NCBI GenBank assembly: GCA_002279935.1 | Contig: NCCZ01000007.1 | Location: 62,001-126,000, forward strand | From: Hyphomicrobium sp. 12-62-95 | GTDB lineage: Bacteria; Pseudomonadota; Alphaproteobacteria; Rhizobiales; Hyphomicrobiaceae | Direction: 5' to 3' | DNA: 64,000 nt | Shown: positions 36,782 to 46,593 of the stretch, piece after piece | Layout: the number at the start of each line of letters is the position of its first letter | Position numbering within the stretch: the stretch's first letter is position 1 | Translations under genes and position numbers: made by a program | The notes under the pieces: model-generated | What the model saw: only the letters and a program-made list of their open reading frames with translations | What the model was told of the DNA's origin: nothing | The model's database searches: none

Positions 36782-36910
36782 CCGCAGGACCCGTAGAAAC
36801 CCGTTGTTCTTAATTTTGAGACGGCTGGTAAGCTCTCCTTAAACTTCAACTGAGATCGTGAGCTGTCTGAAGATAAACGGTCTTTCGGCCGCAACGAAAG
36901 CAGCACGATC

Positions 36911-37381
36911 ATGTGGACGTGGATCAAAAACTGGCTTTGGCGTTCGAAACCGGCCCAGCCCGAGCCGCCGCAGATCGCGGAGGCGAAAAAGCCCGGCCCG
37001 CCGATCTGGCTGTTTATTGTGCCCGGAACCGGCGCACGCCCGCCCATGGCCGCGCCGGACATCCAAGCCGCAACGGCCCCCGCCAAGCCCGAACCCGCAC
37101 CTGCAGTCGATCCATCCATCGACCGCCTCTTCGCCCGCCGACTCGCATCCGTGCACAAGCTGAACACGCCGGCAAGCCGCACCAGGAACCGCCGCAGTCT
37201 GACCCCTGGCCCCGCACGTCCGCGCCCTGTGCCGGTGGCGCAGACAATCAAGCGGCGGCCGCCGGCACACGCCCCGCGCTTCGCGCGGCCGCAAGCCAGA
37301 GCCTATCCCGCGCCACTTGTTCTCGACGTGCCAGCGGCACAGAGCCCCGTTGCCACAGTCGTCCATCTCCAGGCCGCCTGA
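36911..37381 (+). CDS. Hypothetical Pro/Ala/Arg-rich protein
   Basis: A 156-residue product starting MWTWIKNWLWRSKPAQPEPP. The N-terminus has a short Trp-rich amphipathic helix; the remainder is Pro/Ala/Arg-rich and probably disordered, ending PVATVVHLQAA. The strong third-position G+C bias supports coding, but the start has no good ribosome-binding site. No family recognised. Confidence 0.45.
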   Translation: MWTWIKNWLWRSKPAQPEPPQIAEAKKPGPPIWLFIVPGTGARPPMAAPDIQAATAPAKPEPAPAVDPSIDRLFARRLASVHKLNTPASRTRNRRSLTPGPARPRPVPVAQTIKRRPPAHAPRFARPQARAYPAPLVLDVPAAQSPVATVVHLQAA

Positions 37382-37908
37382 GACGACCGCCCACGCAACC
37401 ACAAACCACAACCGCAGAAAGACTGCCCTCTGCGCCACGATCCAGGCGGATGCAAGCGATCTCGCGACAAGGAAGGAATGAGAGACTGGCCCGTATTCCC
37501 GGTGATGCCATCAATCGCGACCGGCGGCGGCCACCCCAAGAGCGCTCTGTTCGCGGCATGCTTTGGGAGTTTTGACGCGTCTGTGAGGCCGGGTGTCTCT
37601 GGCCGGGTGTCTCTGGCCGGGTGTCTCTGGGCAGGCGTTTCTGGGCGGGACCTGTCTTCACGGCGTCGCCGCCTCACGCAGCGACGAGGCAGGCGACAGG
37701 CAGCCCGAGTGCGGCCGTAGCAATCCATGCGTCCCGGAACGGAGATCACCGCACTCAACATCGTGAGCGGCCACCGCATCCCCTCCTCGATAGACACGGG
37801 ATGCAGGCCCAGAACCATGGGCTGCGATGTTAAACGTTATGGGGTCATGCGAGCGAACTGCGAAGAGATCGCCCCGCAGACGAGGCGCCTTTTGAACACG
37901 ACAGCATG
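37382..37908. other. Non-coding gap with a 14-bp tandem repeat
   Basis: No gene seen. It contains a tandem repeat at 37587-37642 and lies downstream of the HWE kinase gene. Confidence 0.45.
37587..37642. repeat. 14-bp tandem repeat, four units
   Basis: Unit GGCCGGGTGTCTCT occurs three times in perfect register (37587-37628), followed by a diverged fourth unit (GGGCAGGCGTTTCT). Confidence 0.85.
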
Positions 37909-39630
37909 TCACTCAGGCTCGGCAACGCTCGCCAGCGGAGCCGAGATGTTGTAGATAAGCCCAGAAGCGGGAAACAAGAGCGACACGTCGGCGTCAAGGG
38001 CATGAATGACATTGTCTTTCATAACGGAGGTGCCAAATCCTTGACGGTCTGGCGCAACGACAGGCGGACCACCGGTCTCCTTCCATTCCAGCCTGAACCG
38101 TTCCGTCTCGGTGTCCACCTGCCACTGTACAGAAATGCGGCCCGCGCTATAGGAAAGGGCTCCGAACTTGACGGCATTCGTGGCCAGTTCGTGCACCGCC
38201 ATGCCAATCGTTTGTGCTGCCAAAGCATTGAGCTGCAGCGTGGAACCACTGATTTCCATCCGCCTCTCCTGTGCCCCCCCCTCCAAGTGCGCCACCTCGG
38301 ATCGGATCAGGGTCTCAAGGTCCACGCCCCGCCATCCGGACCGCACCAACAAATCGTGACAGGCCGACAGACTTGCCAATCGCGACTTGAAAACTGCAGC
38401 AAACGACTGCGGCTCTGTTTCCTCCGCCGTGAGCTCAGCAATCGACTGGACGACGGCCAGCAAGTTTTTTGCGCGATGGTTGATCTCCTGAAGCAGAAGG
38501 CGCGTTTGCGCTTCCGCCATTTTCTGATCCGTAATATCGCGCAGAATGCCGTACATCCGTGCAGATGCCGTGTCGCCAGTCAGCATGACTTGTCCGAAAG
38601 CTTCCACCCAACGAATCCGATCATCGGCCCCGTACACGCGGTACTGTGCTGTATAGTTGCCACCAGTTGCAGCAGCCTTTTGCAGGCGTAATTCGACCTC
38701 ACCGAGATCGTCTTTGACCACCCGCCTCGCCCAGGCGTCATAGCTGGGCTGAATAGATCGGGGCTGATAGCCCAAGATTCGATAGTGTTCGTCGTTCCAG
38801 ACAATGTCGGAGGAAGCCAAACCCCAGTCCCAAATGGCCAGCTGTCCCGCGCTCAGCGCAAAACTCAGCCGCTGCTCACTCATGCGCAGCTCCCGCTCGG
38901 CGGTCGCCCGTGCGGTGAGATCCTCTACGATAATGATAATGCCTGCAGTTTCATCGCCCTCCGTGCGCCACGGTTGAACCTGCCAGCTGAACACAGTGCT
39001 AGCGCCCGTATGGTCATCGAACGTTTCCCATTCACCCGAAACTGACTGACCCAGAAGCCCGCGCCGGTGCGCGTCCTTCCAGCGTTCGGGTAGTCGAGGA
39101 AAAACATCGTAGTGACAGCGACCAATCGTCGAGGCGGGCTTCACGCCGAAAACCTCAAACCATCGGTCGCTGGCGGCAAGATAGATCATGTCGCGATCAA
39201 ACATGGCCATCGCCACCGGGGCCTGTTCGATCAACCGACGCAATGGCGCATTTTTCTCTTCCTGGTTCTTCGAAAGGGCTCTCTCGCGCTCGGACCGGAC
39301 CGCAAGCTCAACCACGCTCACGATCAAAGCGGCCGATGCCAGGAATTCAGCAATGCCAATCATTCCAGCTCGTTCAAGAAATCCCACGATGAAGAAAACC
39401 GCGAGCATCGCCGACAGACCCGCTGCCGCCACACCGGCATAAAGACCTCCCAATGCCGTCGACAAAACGATCGCTGGATAAAACGTCAAGAAAGGGATCA
39501 CCGTATCGAGCTCGTCTAAAACAAGACGCCGCACGGCAAGCGCCAGAACTGTCAGAGCTACGGCAAAGCCGAGGCGCAGGAGAAGAGGCCGCGCTCGGGC
39601 ACGGGCAATAAAGGCGAGCAGCTGATCCAT
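37909..39630 (-). CDS. HWE-family histidine kinase with membrane sensor and two PAS domains
   Basis: A 573-residue kinase. N-terminal hydrophobic helices (about residues 15-105, FLTFYPAIVLSTALGGLYAG) form a DUF4118-like membrane sensor. Two PAS domains follow (LIEQAPVAMAMFDRDMIYLAA and LSFALSAGQLAIWDWGLASS). The catalytic part is HWE type: His385 in LLLQEINHRAKNLLAVVQSIA, then HELATNAVKFGAL and the diagnostic W-x-E in RLEWKETGG. ATG 39630 has AAGGA 6 nt upstream and is preferred over 39654 and 39684. HWE kinases often signal to lone receivers or to general stress response PhyR proteins; a lone receiver gene lies 4.3 kb away at 43957. Confidence 0.88.
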   Translation of the reverse strand: MDQLLAFIARARARPLLLRLGFAVALTVLALAVRRLVLDELDTVIPFLTFYPAIVLSTALGGLYAGVAAAGLSAMLAVFFIVGFLERAGMIGIAEFLASAALIVSVVELAVRSERERALSKNQEEKNAPLRRLIEQAPVAMAMFDRDMIYLAASDRWFEVFGVKPASTIGRCHYDVFPRLPERWKDAHRRGLLGQSVSGEWETFDDHTGASTVFSWQVQPWRTEGDETAGIIIIVEDLTARATAERELRMSEQRLSFALSAGQLAIWDWGLASSDIVWNDEHYRILGYQPRSIQPSYDAWARRVVKDDLGEVELRLQKAAATGGNYTAQYRVYGADDRIRWVEAFGQVMLTGDTASARMYGILRDITDQKMAEAQTRLLLQEINHRAKNLLAVVQSIAELTAEETEPQSFAAVFKSRLASLSACHDLLVRSGWRGVDLETLIRSEVAHLEGGAQERRMEISGSTLQLNALAAQTIGMAVHELATNAVKFGALSYSAGRISVQWQVDTETERFRLEWKETGGPPVVAPDRQGFGTSVMKDNVIHALDADVSLLFPASGLIYNISAPLASVAEPE

Positions 39631-40240
39631 CAACGTCCTTTCGACGCGTGCCATGAAAGCAAGATACCATGTGAAGCAACGCAATGAGCGTTCGGGTCCT
39701 GCGGCTCCGTGACGTGAGCAACGCCGTCATGAACTCGACGCATCGGCATTACCTGGCCCGTCCGGCCGCCCCGCTCGTCCCCCGCCCAGGGCGGGGCGCG
39801 AACGCGGTCCATACGCCGTCCAGCGGACCAGCCACGAAGCTAGACGTGTTGGCAACACTGATTAAAAATCAAGCCCCGTTCAGAACGACGGACGCGCTGA
39901 GCATTCGCAGCGATGGCCGGCGTCACAATTCGGATGTTGCATAATGGACCTGCGCCTCATCCATGCAGCCAACCATCTTCTCGAATGCAATGCTTGACCT
40001 GTCGCGATGACCCCTAACGGATGTATTCAAACCCTTCGTGAAACCATCGGGCGCACCATGGCACGGACTTAGACCGCATTCTGATCGCAAGTCATTTCCA
40101 TTAACAATCGGACCCATAATCGCCCGCGTAGCCATCCGGAGTGATTAATGAACCGCAGTCGCATATTTTTTAAAACCAGTTTGCGCAAGTGGAAATTTCC
40201 CCTACCCAAGAAGGTATCGCAGAACACTTGGAGTTGAGAC
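39631..40240. other. Non-coding gap upstream of the HWE kinase and H-NS remnant
   Basis: No supportable gene. It should contain divergent promoters for the kinase gene and the H-NS-like locus. The stretch before 40241 is A/T-rich, which fits promoter or H-NS-type binding DNA. Confidence 0.4.
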
Positions 40241-40573
40241 ATGGCCGCCATCAACGTCGATAAATTGAGCCTTCGTGAACTTGAAACTTTGGAAGCGCAA
40301 ATCTCGGCGGCGAAAAGCAAGGCTGAGACGGCAGCAAAGGCCGACGTCAAGGCCAGGATCTAAGCAATTTTGGATCAGTCCGGGTTTTCAATAAGCGATA
40401 TCTATCAATCCACTCAATACGGCCGGAAGGGCAAAGGGCTGACCCACAAAGGTCTCGCCAGATATGCCAATCCTGACGACCTGTCTCAGACTTGGACAGG
40501 GCGCGGCCGCCGGCCCGATTGGCTGATTGCCCGCCTCAAGAAGGGTGAGAAAATCGAAAAATTCGCAATCTGA
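40241..40573 (+). pseudogene. H-NS/HvrA-family nucleoid protein split by an in-frame stop
   Basis: From ATG 40241 the frame encodes the N-terminal oligomerisation helix of an HvrA-type protein (MAAINVDKLSLRELETLEAQ), then meets TAA at 40361-40363 after 40 codons. The same frame continues through an otherwise normal DNA-binding half with the family core YANPDDLSQTWTGRGRRPDWL and the standard end KKGEKIEKFAI. One base change (for example GAA to TAA) would restore a full 110-residue protein. TTG at 40373 after AGGA could allow a separate C-terminal peptide. So this is either a recent pseudogene, a split gene or a stop-readthrough case. Confidence 0.85.
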
Positions 40574-41476
40574 CGCGGTGCACCGTCACGATTCCCGGGC
40601 AGGAGGCGCGTGTTGGACCCGATCCTCAGAGCCTCTTGCTGCGTCTCCATGAAAATACTTAGTAAAACGCCACTTCGAGGTGTTCAGACCTCAGTAACCG
40701 ACGCCCGGCAACGTCCTAACACCGTTGCCGGAGCCCGATATGACCATAGCTCATCGCATCGCTGTCGCGCTTGGCGGCAAGCAGCCTCAGGAGAGGCCTC
40801 GGTTTGCTGACATGGCCCAGACGATCGCGCATCAAAGCCGTCTGATGCGTGTTGCAGAATGCCTCGAACGTGAGATGCGCCACCGGCGGTGGACCACCAC
40901 CGGCGAGGAGCCCGCCAGCCCGTTTGCCGGGAGGCCGCGGGCCTGACAACATGCTGTGCTTCGACCCTGAAGCGGCGCAATGGCCATCGGATCTCAGCTC
41001 ATTCAGCCAGGATCACAGGCGCCGGCAGCTCCGGGGCGGTCCAAATGAAACCCCCGTGAACCAGCCGCGCACGACCTCAAGCGAAAACGCAGATTTAAAA
41101 CTTGCCGCCCCGCGCTGGAAAAGCATAACCGGATGTCCTGAGAGCCAGTGGCACACGGGCACAATGGACCACGTCCCGATGGGCGAGGGCGCACACTGCG
41201 CCGCCCTCGACCGCTCTCGCGTCGCTCAATACTATCACTTTGATCACGACCGCCGGGTCGAATTCAGAATGCGAAACTGAGTGTCCGTTGAAAACCCGTG
41301 ACCTGACAGATGCCGCCCGGCGTTTTATTGGTCGCGAGCTTACGACGAGACGCGCATATCCGATCGGTTGGGCGACAGGAGCGCTGCCGGATGACGAGTA
41401 TCCAGTCGCCGGCAACCAGCGCAGATCGTCTCCGCGTCCCGTATGGTCAACCACAGCCGGAATTCATCTCTCCGTG
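40574..41476. other. Mostly non-coding interval with one small ORF
   Basis: Besides the small ORF at 40740-40946 nothing is supportable. A plus-strand frame at 41240-41503 overlaps the cyclic-nucleotide-binding gene and looks like a shadow. Confidence 0.4.
40740..40946 (+). CDS. Small hypothetical protein
   Basis: A 68-residue product from ATG 40740, with GGAG 6 nt upstream. It is helical in its middle (ADMAQTIAHQSRLMRVAECLE) and basic, with a short Pro/Arg tail. The good ribosome-binding site is the main support. No family or function is recognised. Confidence 0.4.
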   Translation: MTIAHRIAVALGGKQPQERPRFADMAQTIAHQSRLMRVAECLEREMRHRRWTTTGEEPASPFAGRPRA

Positions 41477-41959
41477 TCAACTCAAATACTGCGAGCCGCT
41501 TGAGCTGTAAGGCTCCAATCGCTCGTCGATTCTACGCAGCTCGGCCGCAATACAAGCTAACCGGGCAGCAAACTTGTGATTGAAATAATCGGCTAGCGCG
41601 GGCTCTTCTTCGATCAGGCTCAACATCGTATCACGGCGGATCGCGAGCGCGGAGACCTGCGTCCGCGCGATCACCGTCGTGCCGCTTTCCACTTCCACAA
41701 ACATTCCCAATTCATGAATCAAAGTTCCGGGCGGCAACACGTCGCCTGAAACAGCGCCTGCTCCGCGTGCGATCACGGCCTGTCCAGACCGGATCAGAAT
41801 GGCCTGTTGTACCCAGGCTCCAGTGCAAACAAGCCGTTCGCCAGCGCCATAAACAACGGGGCTCGCCCGGCGCGCAATTTCTGAGACGATGAGAGGCGCC
41901 AACCCTTGAAACAGTTCCACAGCGCGCAAGACCTGGACGTTGGGATTGTGGGGCGGCAT
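41477..41959 (-). CDS. Cyclic-nucleotide-binding-domain protein without output domain
   Basis: A 160-residue product starting MPPHNPNVQVLRAVELFQGL. It is a single Crp-like beta-roll: VVYGAGERLVCTGAWVQQAIL, the phosphate-cassette-like VLPPGTLIHELGMFVEVESGTT, and a C-helix (FNHKFAARLACIAAELRRIDERL). No helix-turn-helix follows, so it cannot act as a Crp-type transcription factor alone. GAGG lies 6 nt before ATG 41959. The ligand and partner are unknown; the cassette lacks the full PGE-x(n)-R pattern, so cAMP binding is doubtful. Confidence 0.7.
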   Translation of the reverse strand: MPPHNPNVQVLRAVELFQGLAPLIVSEIARRASPVVYGAGERLVCTGAWVQQAILIRSGQAVIARGAGAVSGDVLPPGTLIHELGMFVEVESGTTVIARTQVSALAIRRDTMLSLIEEEPALADYFNHKFAARLACIAAELRRIDERLEPYSSSGSQYLS

Positions 41960-43359
41960 GTCAGTCCTCGTACGAAAATACGCGTCCATATGGTCACATC
42001 ATCCCGGTTAGGCCTGCCATGCCCCCGGGCCTATCCGTAGAGGCCCACTGGGCCCCGATCTTTCCCCGCAATCCACAACTCAGCAGGGCCCGGTTAAAAT
42101 ACAGGCGTGGTGGGCCGGCACCCGACCGGCCCCTGCGCGAACGCACGCACTGTATGTAGAAATCCCAGGCCAGAGCTGGTGTGGCGACATCGAGCGGCCT
42201 CCATCGCAAGGCGCTCGTCTGGAATCGGCCAGCGTGGTGCGAGCGCTGGCAGCAAACCGCACGCCCCCCGGAATCCCTCACGTTGCAGATCGGCCTTGTC
42301 CCGCATTTGAGATTTGCGGCCGCCGCCTCAACTCTGGACGTTCACCGGGGCGGCCGTCCCATTGTGAAGTCCGAGTGGTCTGGAAGCGGGAAACAACCGG
42401 GGTCTATCGGTTCATCCCATCGGCCGATACCTCAAGCGCGCTTTCGCTCCCTCTCAACCGTGGAGCCGGCGAGTAAGCCGTTGATCCGCCTGACATTAGA
42501 AGTCATGCGATACGGGCGGCTTGAGAACATGGACGAGGTCGAGCTTATCACACCACCTCCAGGAGCAGACCCATTCGATGATCGTTCAGCCTGTCGGGGC
42601 CGCCGGCCGGGCGGCTCTTGCGACATGTGCTGAGAGCCATCCGGCATCCGGCAGCGCATGCCAGCCTGGGATCTGTACGATCCATGGATGGCCGGCTTCT
42701 GGCTGGATGGCACTGGCCCGCAGCGGGGTGGGGGGCGCCTCCGCTTGGGCAGCGCTCAACTGCATGATTTGATCCACAGATAACGCAGCGCGTTCAGGTT
42801 CTGCCATGACACCGGCCCTGCCCGGGCACATAAACTTCTCATATTTAAGCCGCGACACCGTCGTGATAGACCCCCGTAGGCCATCAGAAAGTCCGGAATT
42901 GACCGCTTAAATCAAGGCGATGTCGGAGTCTTTGGCACTCAATACCATGCTTGGGACCTGTGTACCTGGCACCGGCGATCTGAGCCACAGCATGGCGACG
43001 ACCTCTTCGATCAATAGAGACGCTCCACCGTCGGGCGCTCTTGCTTCGGCTGCGTCCCAAATCCCAGCGTCCCCTGTTCTTGCTTTGGCAACAGCTCAGG
43101 CGACATTTATCAAGTCGGCATTAAACAGATCGGACGGTGGGCGGAGCCGAAGGTTGCTGATTTAACCCGCGCCAGACAAACTTCTGAATGGCGTCGGAGA
43201 GCTTAGAATAGCCATCTGAAACAGTGTAGCGTGGACCAAACGAGAGGGCGGCGCCACTGACCTGGGCGGCGGTGGATAAAGCGATCAACGGGCATCCGAC
43301 AGCCGGGCGCCTCAAAGTTCTTTGGTGCATGATCTCAATCAGGTTAGCCACCCAGATGC
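41960..43359. other. Long region without a supportable gene
   Basis: Frames such as 42586-42858 on the minus strand and 42181-42633 on the plus strand have no domain or convincing ribosome-binding site. No repeat or RNA gene was recognised. Confidence 0.4.
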
Positions 43360-43704
43360 TCAATGCGTGTTCGTTTGCACGGCTTCCAGCCGCTTTAATG
43401 CAGACTGAACATTTTTGAGCCGAAGCTCGAGAGCACTTTCCGCCTCGATGAGCATCGTGGCGGCGCAAGTGACAGCGTCAGCGAGCTGTAAATTGCGCAC
43501 GGAGGCCTGCAGCGTCTCTGAAGATTGTGAATTGATCAGTGCCGCCAAGGTCTCCCCCGTCCCAGCAATTCTCGCATGATGATCTGTGCGATGTAGGACA
43601 GTCCAGGGCGCCACCTGCTGTGGGGAACTGTCATTGCTTTTGGTCACGCTGCGAGGTCTCCGGACTAAAAAAAAGATAGAACTCGCCCAAACAACGATGA
43701 CCAT
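43360..43704 (-). CDS. Possible small membrane-anchored coiled-coil protein
   Basis: A 114-residue frame from ATG 43704 with one N-terminal hydrophobic helix (MVIVVWASSIFFLV), a basic stop-transfer (RRPRS) and a C-terminal helix with heptad-like spacing (LIEAESALELRLKNVQSALKR). The ribosome-binding site is weak and no relatives are known. It lies just downstream of the lone receiver gene on the same strand. Confidence 0.35.
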   Translation of the reverse strand: MVIVVWASSIFFLVRRPRSVTKSNDSSPQQVAPWTVLHRTDHHARIAGTGETLAALINSQSSETLQASVRNLQLADAVTCAATMLIEAESALELRLKNVQSALKRLEAVQTNTH

Positions 43705-43956
43705 TAAAGTTTGTTCCCAGGTCAGTATTCGAACGGAGAGCTGGTGTCTGTTTGAGGATCGCAACACCTGCTCACCACGCACCCGTGGCATGGAGCAGCA
43801 AAAAGATCCAGTGAGATAGTTGCCCTTGAGTGACAACTGCAGGTATGACGCGAAGCCATGATATCTTTGGCGTCGAAGGATAGCGAACTGCGCAAATCGT
43901 TCAGTTTCCAGACGGGCGTTTGCGCCTCGGTGCGCAGCCTGAACCGGACATGCAGC

Positions 43957-44325
43957 TCAACCAAATGCCTGGTGCGTCGAGGCATCCCTGTGCAAGCGAT
44001 CGATCGCGGCTAGCAAATCCTCCACCGCGTAAGGCTTCGAAAGACAAGGGGCGCCGGAAAACGAGCCCTCAAGTTGATCAGCATCGTACCCTGTGACCAG
44101 CAAGAAGGGGACAGCCCGCGCTCTCAGTTCGGCCGCTACAGGCTCCGCACTCTGCTGGCGCAGGTTCGTATCAAGGACCACGGCGTCGAATGTTGTATCA
44201 CCCAATTCCTTTAACGCCGCTGCTACTGAGCCGGCCTGACCTGCGATCTCATGACCGGCAGCTTCCAGAGCCCGCGCCAATGGCCGGACAAGCATAGGGT
44301 CGTCCTCAACAAGAAGTAGGCGCAT
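43957..44325 (-). CDS. Single-domain response regulator
   Basis: A 122-residue receiver without output domain: acidic pair in MRLLLVEDDPML, phospho-acceptor Asp52 in VVLDTNLRQQ, and Lys97 in CLSKPYAVEDLLAAIDRL. The pattern LDTNL plus TGYDADQ is the form found in receivers that work with HWE/HisKA_2 kinases, so the HWE kinase at 37909 is a likely partner (inference). The ATG at 44325 begins the receiver fold; the frame extends to 44352. Confidence 0.8.
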   Translation of the reverse strand: MRLLLVEDDPMLVRPLARALEAAGHEIAGQAGSVAAALKELGDTTFDAVVLDTNLRQQSAEPVAAELRARAVPFLLVTGYDADQLEGSFSGAPCLSKPYAVEDLLAAIDRLHRDASTHQAFG

Positions 44326-45099
44326 CAAATATCCTACGCTCCCGGCCATCATGGCAAACGAAATGAAGGGCTGAGCTGCTGCCAGTTCAACCAGCTCGAG
44401 AAAGGACTGCCCTTAACGGCTCTCGTTCGCCAGCCATGATCTTTGGCGTTGCAGGTCACAGACCGAAAGCTCACGACGTCGAGCCGGACCCTACTGGTAC
44501 CACCGGCCTCATCATTTGGGCAAGTTCGACATGGCTGAGACCGAAGTTCCGGCGCCGTGTTGGAATTTGTGCCGGAGCGCGGATCCGTTACGGACATCCA
44601 CCAGCACAGGGCCCGCGAGCTGGTGCAGACATCTTCCCGGTCCCTCAATGCGAACAATGAGACCTCGGAACGAGAGACGGTCGACGGGCATCGGTCGCGC
44701 ACATTGGGTATGGGCGAAGACATCTCATCATTCGGCACATGCCGCGGTTTGAATGCATGTTCGGCACAACGTCGACGTCGCCTTAAAGCACTGACCACGC
44801 GCGACGACCGATAGCTTGCATCGTCCGGTCCGGCATCGTCTTGGAGAACAAACGCCAGGTCTCTTTCAAGCACTCATCGTCAGCACTCAACGATGGTCCA
44901 ATCTCTCGTCCCAACTGGATGACCCGCGCACGACGCATCATGACGCCCAGCCCCACAATGCAATGCCGCTTTGCCGCCTGAAACAGTACGTGAGTAGTCC
45001 TACGCTAATGGGTGGGTCCAACGGTCAATTACCATCCACAGATTCGATTTGTTTGGGCTGGAGTTTGGCACTGGTTTCCATGGGAACCGAAAGTCACCG
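44326..45099. other. Interval without a supportable gene
   Basis: The minus-strand frame 44349-44873 has no domain and an unusual Arg/Ser/Cys composition. The segment probably holds promoters for the receiver and the UPF0149 fusion gene. Confidence 0.4.
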
Positions 45100-46530
45100 A
45101 TGAAAATGGCACGACCGGCAGAGCAATCGGATGATGTGCATCCGTTCGAAAGGGACCGCCTAGACGCCAAGGCCATGGATACCCACGTGCCTCTGAGCAC
45201 GCAGACCGGCCGTGCTGGAAAACCGGCGAAGTCGGGGCGAAAATCACTCCTCACAGCCGACGAGAAAAGAAGACGCAGGCGCATCCGCGACAGACTCCGA
45301 AAAGGTTATTCGATTGAGGAGGCGCAAGACGACCGGCGAAAAAAGAGTGGTCCGAAAGGGCCGCGGCTCTCTTTCGAAGAGAGGCAAAGACGCAAGAAAG
45401 AATATCGGCGCGCGTCGAGGGAACGGGCCAAGTCGGACCCCCAGAAAAGAGAAGCAAACCGTGCATACATGCGTCGCTACTGGAGGAAAAGCCGGGGATT
45501 GCCTCCCGATTGCGTTGTAAAAATTGGACGGCCCTGCAAAATCCAACCGCACCAATTGGGAGACATCGTCGACGCCTACCGTCAACTTCGCAGCTGGAAA
45601 CGAGTGGCCGAGCAGTTCGCTGTGTGCGCCGATACGCTCCGGTCGTTTACGTCGGCATTGGATAAGTCCGCCACGGTACCAGCCGGCCCTCCTCACACAT
45701 GCAACCACGCCCAGAACGACTCGGCTGTTGTCGCGAGGCCCGATACGACGGGCGGTATGACGCGCGTGCGGGATCGCGTGGGGGGCAAATCTCAATCCAC
45801 ATCAGAGACGCGAAGAGGTTTGCGTGACAGTTGGGGCAACTCGATGATGAACGCTGAAGAACTTATGCGGCTCGACACGCTGCTGAATGCGATGCGAAAG
45901 CCGTTGTCCAGTGTCGAAATGCTGGATGGCTTTCTTGTTGCCCTCCAACTCTGCCCGAAGCCATCGTTCGACCTGGAGTTGATCCGATTGTTGCTCGGCA
46001 AAAGAAGCCGGCTCGATCATCCACTCCTTCGCTCTCCGAAAGATGCAATCGAGTTTCTCGAATTGACCTTGCGTCACCGGTCGAACATCCGAGCGGCACT
46101 CAGCCAAAACAACGTCTACCTCACCGTGTTACATCAACTCCCGCCGCGCAACTCAGCTACGAAGGCGTGGTGCACAGGGTTTGCGAAGGCCTTGCAAGAA
46201 GATCAAGAACACTGGCGGCCGCATCTCAGAAACAAGCGAGTCGCACGATGGATAGCTCCGATATATCAAATCGGAGACGGAAAAATTTCATTGTGTCCTG
46301 AACTCCATAAAATGCCTCCCAGACGTCCGGGTGAAGAACCGGAACACTTGCAGATCATCCTGTGTCTCAACCGGTTGAGGCTCGAACTTCATGAATCATC
46401 GGCGCAGCCCGTGGGCGACGACGCGGAAGATTCGACTGAGACGACCAACGGCCACCTATCACTGGGGCCAACGCTCCTCACGCCTCCTGAAAAGCTGTCG
46501 CGCCGGCATTTGAGCCGCCGCCCGGTCTGA
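45100..46530 (+). CDS. UPF0149 (YecA/YgfB-like) protein fused to a very basic N-terminal domain
   Basis: A 476-residue product. Residues about 40-160 are extremely basic with repeated Arg/Lys runs (KRRRRRIRDRLRKGYSIEEA, RQRRKKEYRRASRERAKSD, AYMRRYWRKSRGLP), likely to bind nucleic acid. Next is a helix-turn-helix-like segment (IVDAYRQLRSWKRVAEQFAV). The C-terminal 230 residues are a UPF0149 domain (AEELMRLDTLLNAMRKPLSS, VEMLDGFLVALQLCPKP, WCTGFAKALQEDQEHWRPHL) but lack the SEC-C zinc motif of YecA. Starts at 45100 or 45106 are possible. The fusion is unusual; function is unknown. Confidence 0.65.
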   Translation: MKMARPAEQSDDVHPFERDRLDAKAMDTHVPLSTQTGRAGKPAKSGRKSLLTADEKRRRRRIRDRLRKGYSIEEAQDDRRKKSGPKGPRLSFEERQRRKKEYRRASRERAKSDPQKREANRAYMRRYWRKSRGLPPDCVVKIGRPCKIQPHQLGDIVDAYRQLRSWKRVAEQFAVCADTLRSFTSALDKSATVPAGPPHTCNHAQNDSAVVARPDTTGGMTRVRDRVGGKSQSTSETRRGLRDSWGNSMMNAEELMRLDTLLNAMRKPLSSVEMLDGFLVALQLCPKPSFDLELIRLLLGKRSRLDHPLLRSPKDAIEFLELTLRHRSNIRAALSQNNVYLTVLHQLPPRNSATKAWCTGFAKALQEDQEHWRPHLRNKRVARWIAPIYQIGDGKISLCPELHKMPPRRPGEEPEHLQIILCLNRLRLELHESSAQPVGDDAEDSTETTNGHLSLGPTLLTPPEKLSRRHLSRRPV

Positions 46531-46593
46531 CAGTGCGGGAAGAGGACCAAGTCGGCGCAAAACTCTGTCCTGTTGACGTGAGGGAGCCTACGC

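Larger units (their letters stand above)
35963..36910. other. Degenerate region with the second direct repeat copy
   Basis: No sound gene. A minus-strand frame at 36108-36389 reads partly protein-like (FWSAIVQVLWDNRLRQVAH and ELVRLGERGAFSGIWEDFL) and could be the tail of a dead gene, but it has no credible start. The repeat copy at 36708-36781 lies here. Confidence 0.4.

Noticed and set aside
30187..36808. Short similarity between 30187-30202 and 36794-36808 (TAGAAA(A)CCCGTTGTT), considered as att-like borders
   Set aside because: Only about 15 bp with a one-base gap; no integrase gene and no matching flank.
41240..41503. Plus-strand frame near the cyclic-nucleotide-binding gene
   Set aside because: It overlaps the well-supported minus-strand gene and has no domain or convincing start.
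44349..44873. Minus-strand frame of 174 codons upstream of the lone receiver
   Set aside because: Composition rich in Arg, Ser and Cys with no domain; several frames of equal length compete on the other strand.
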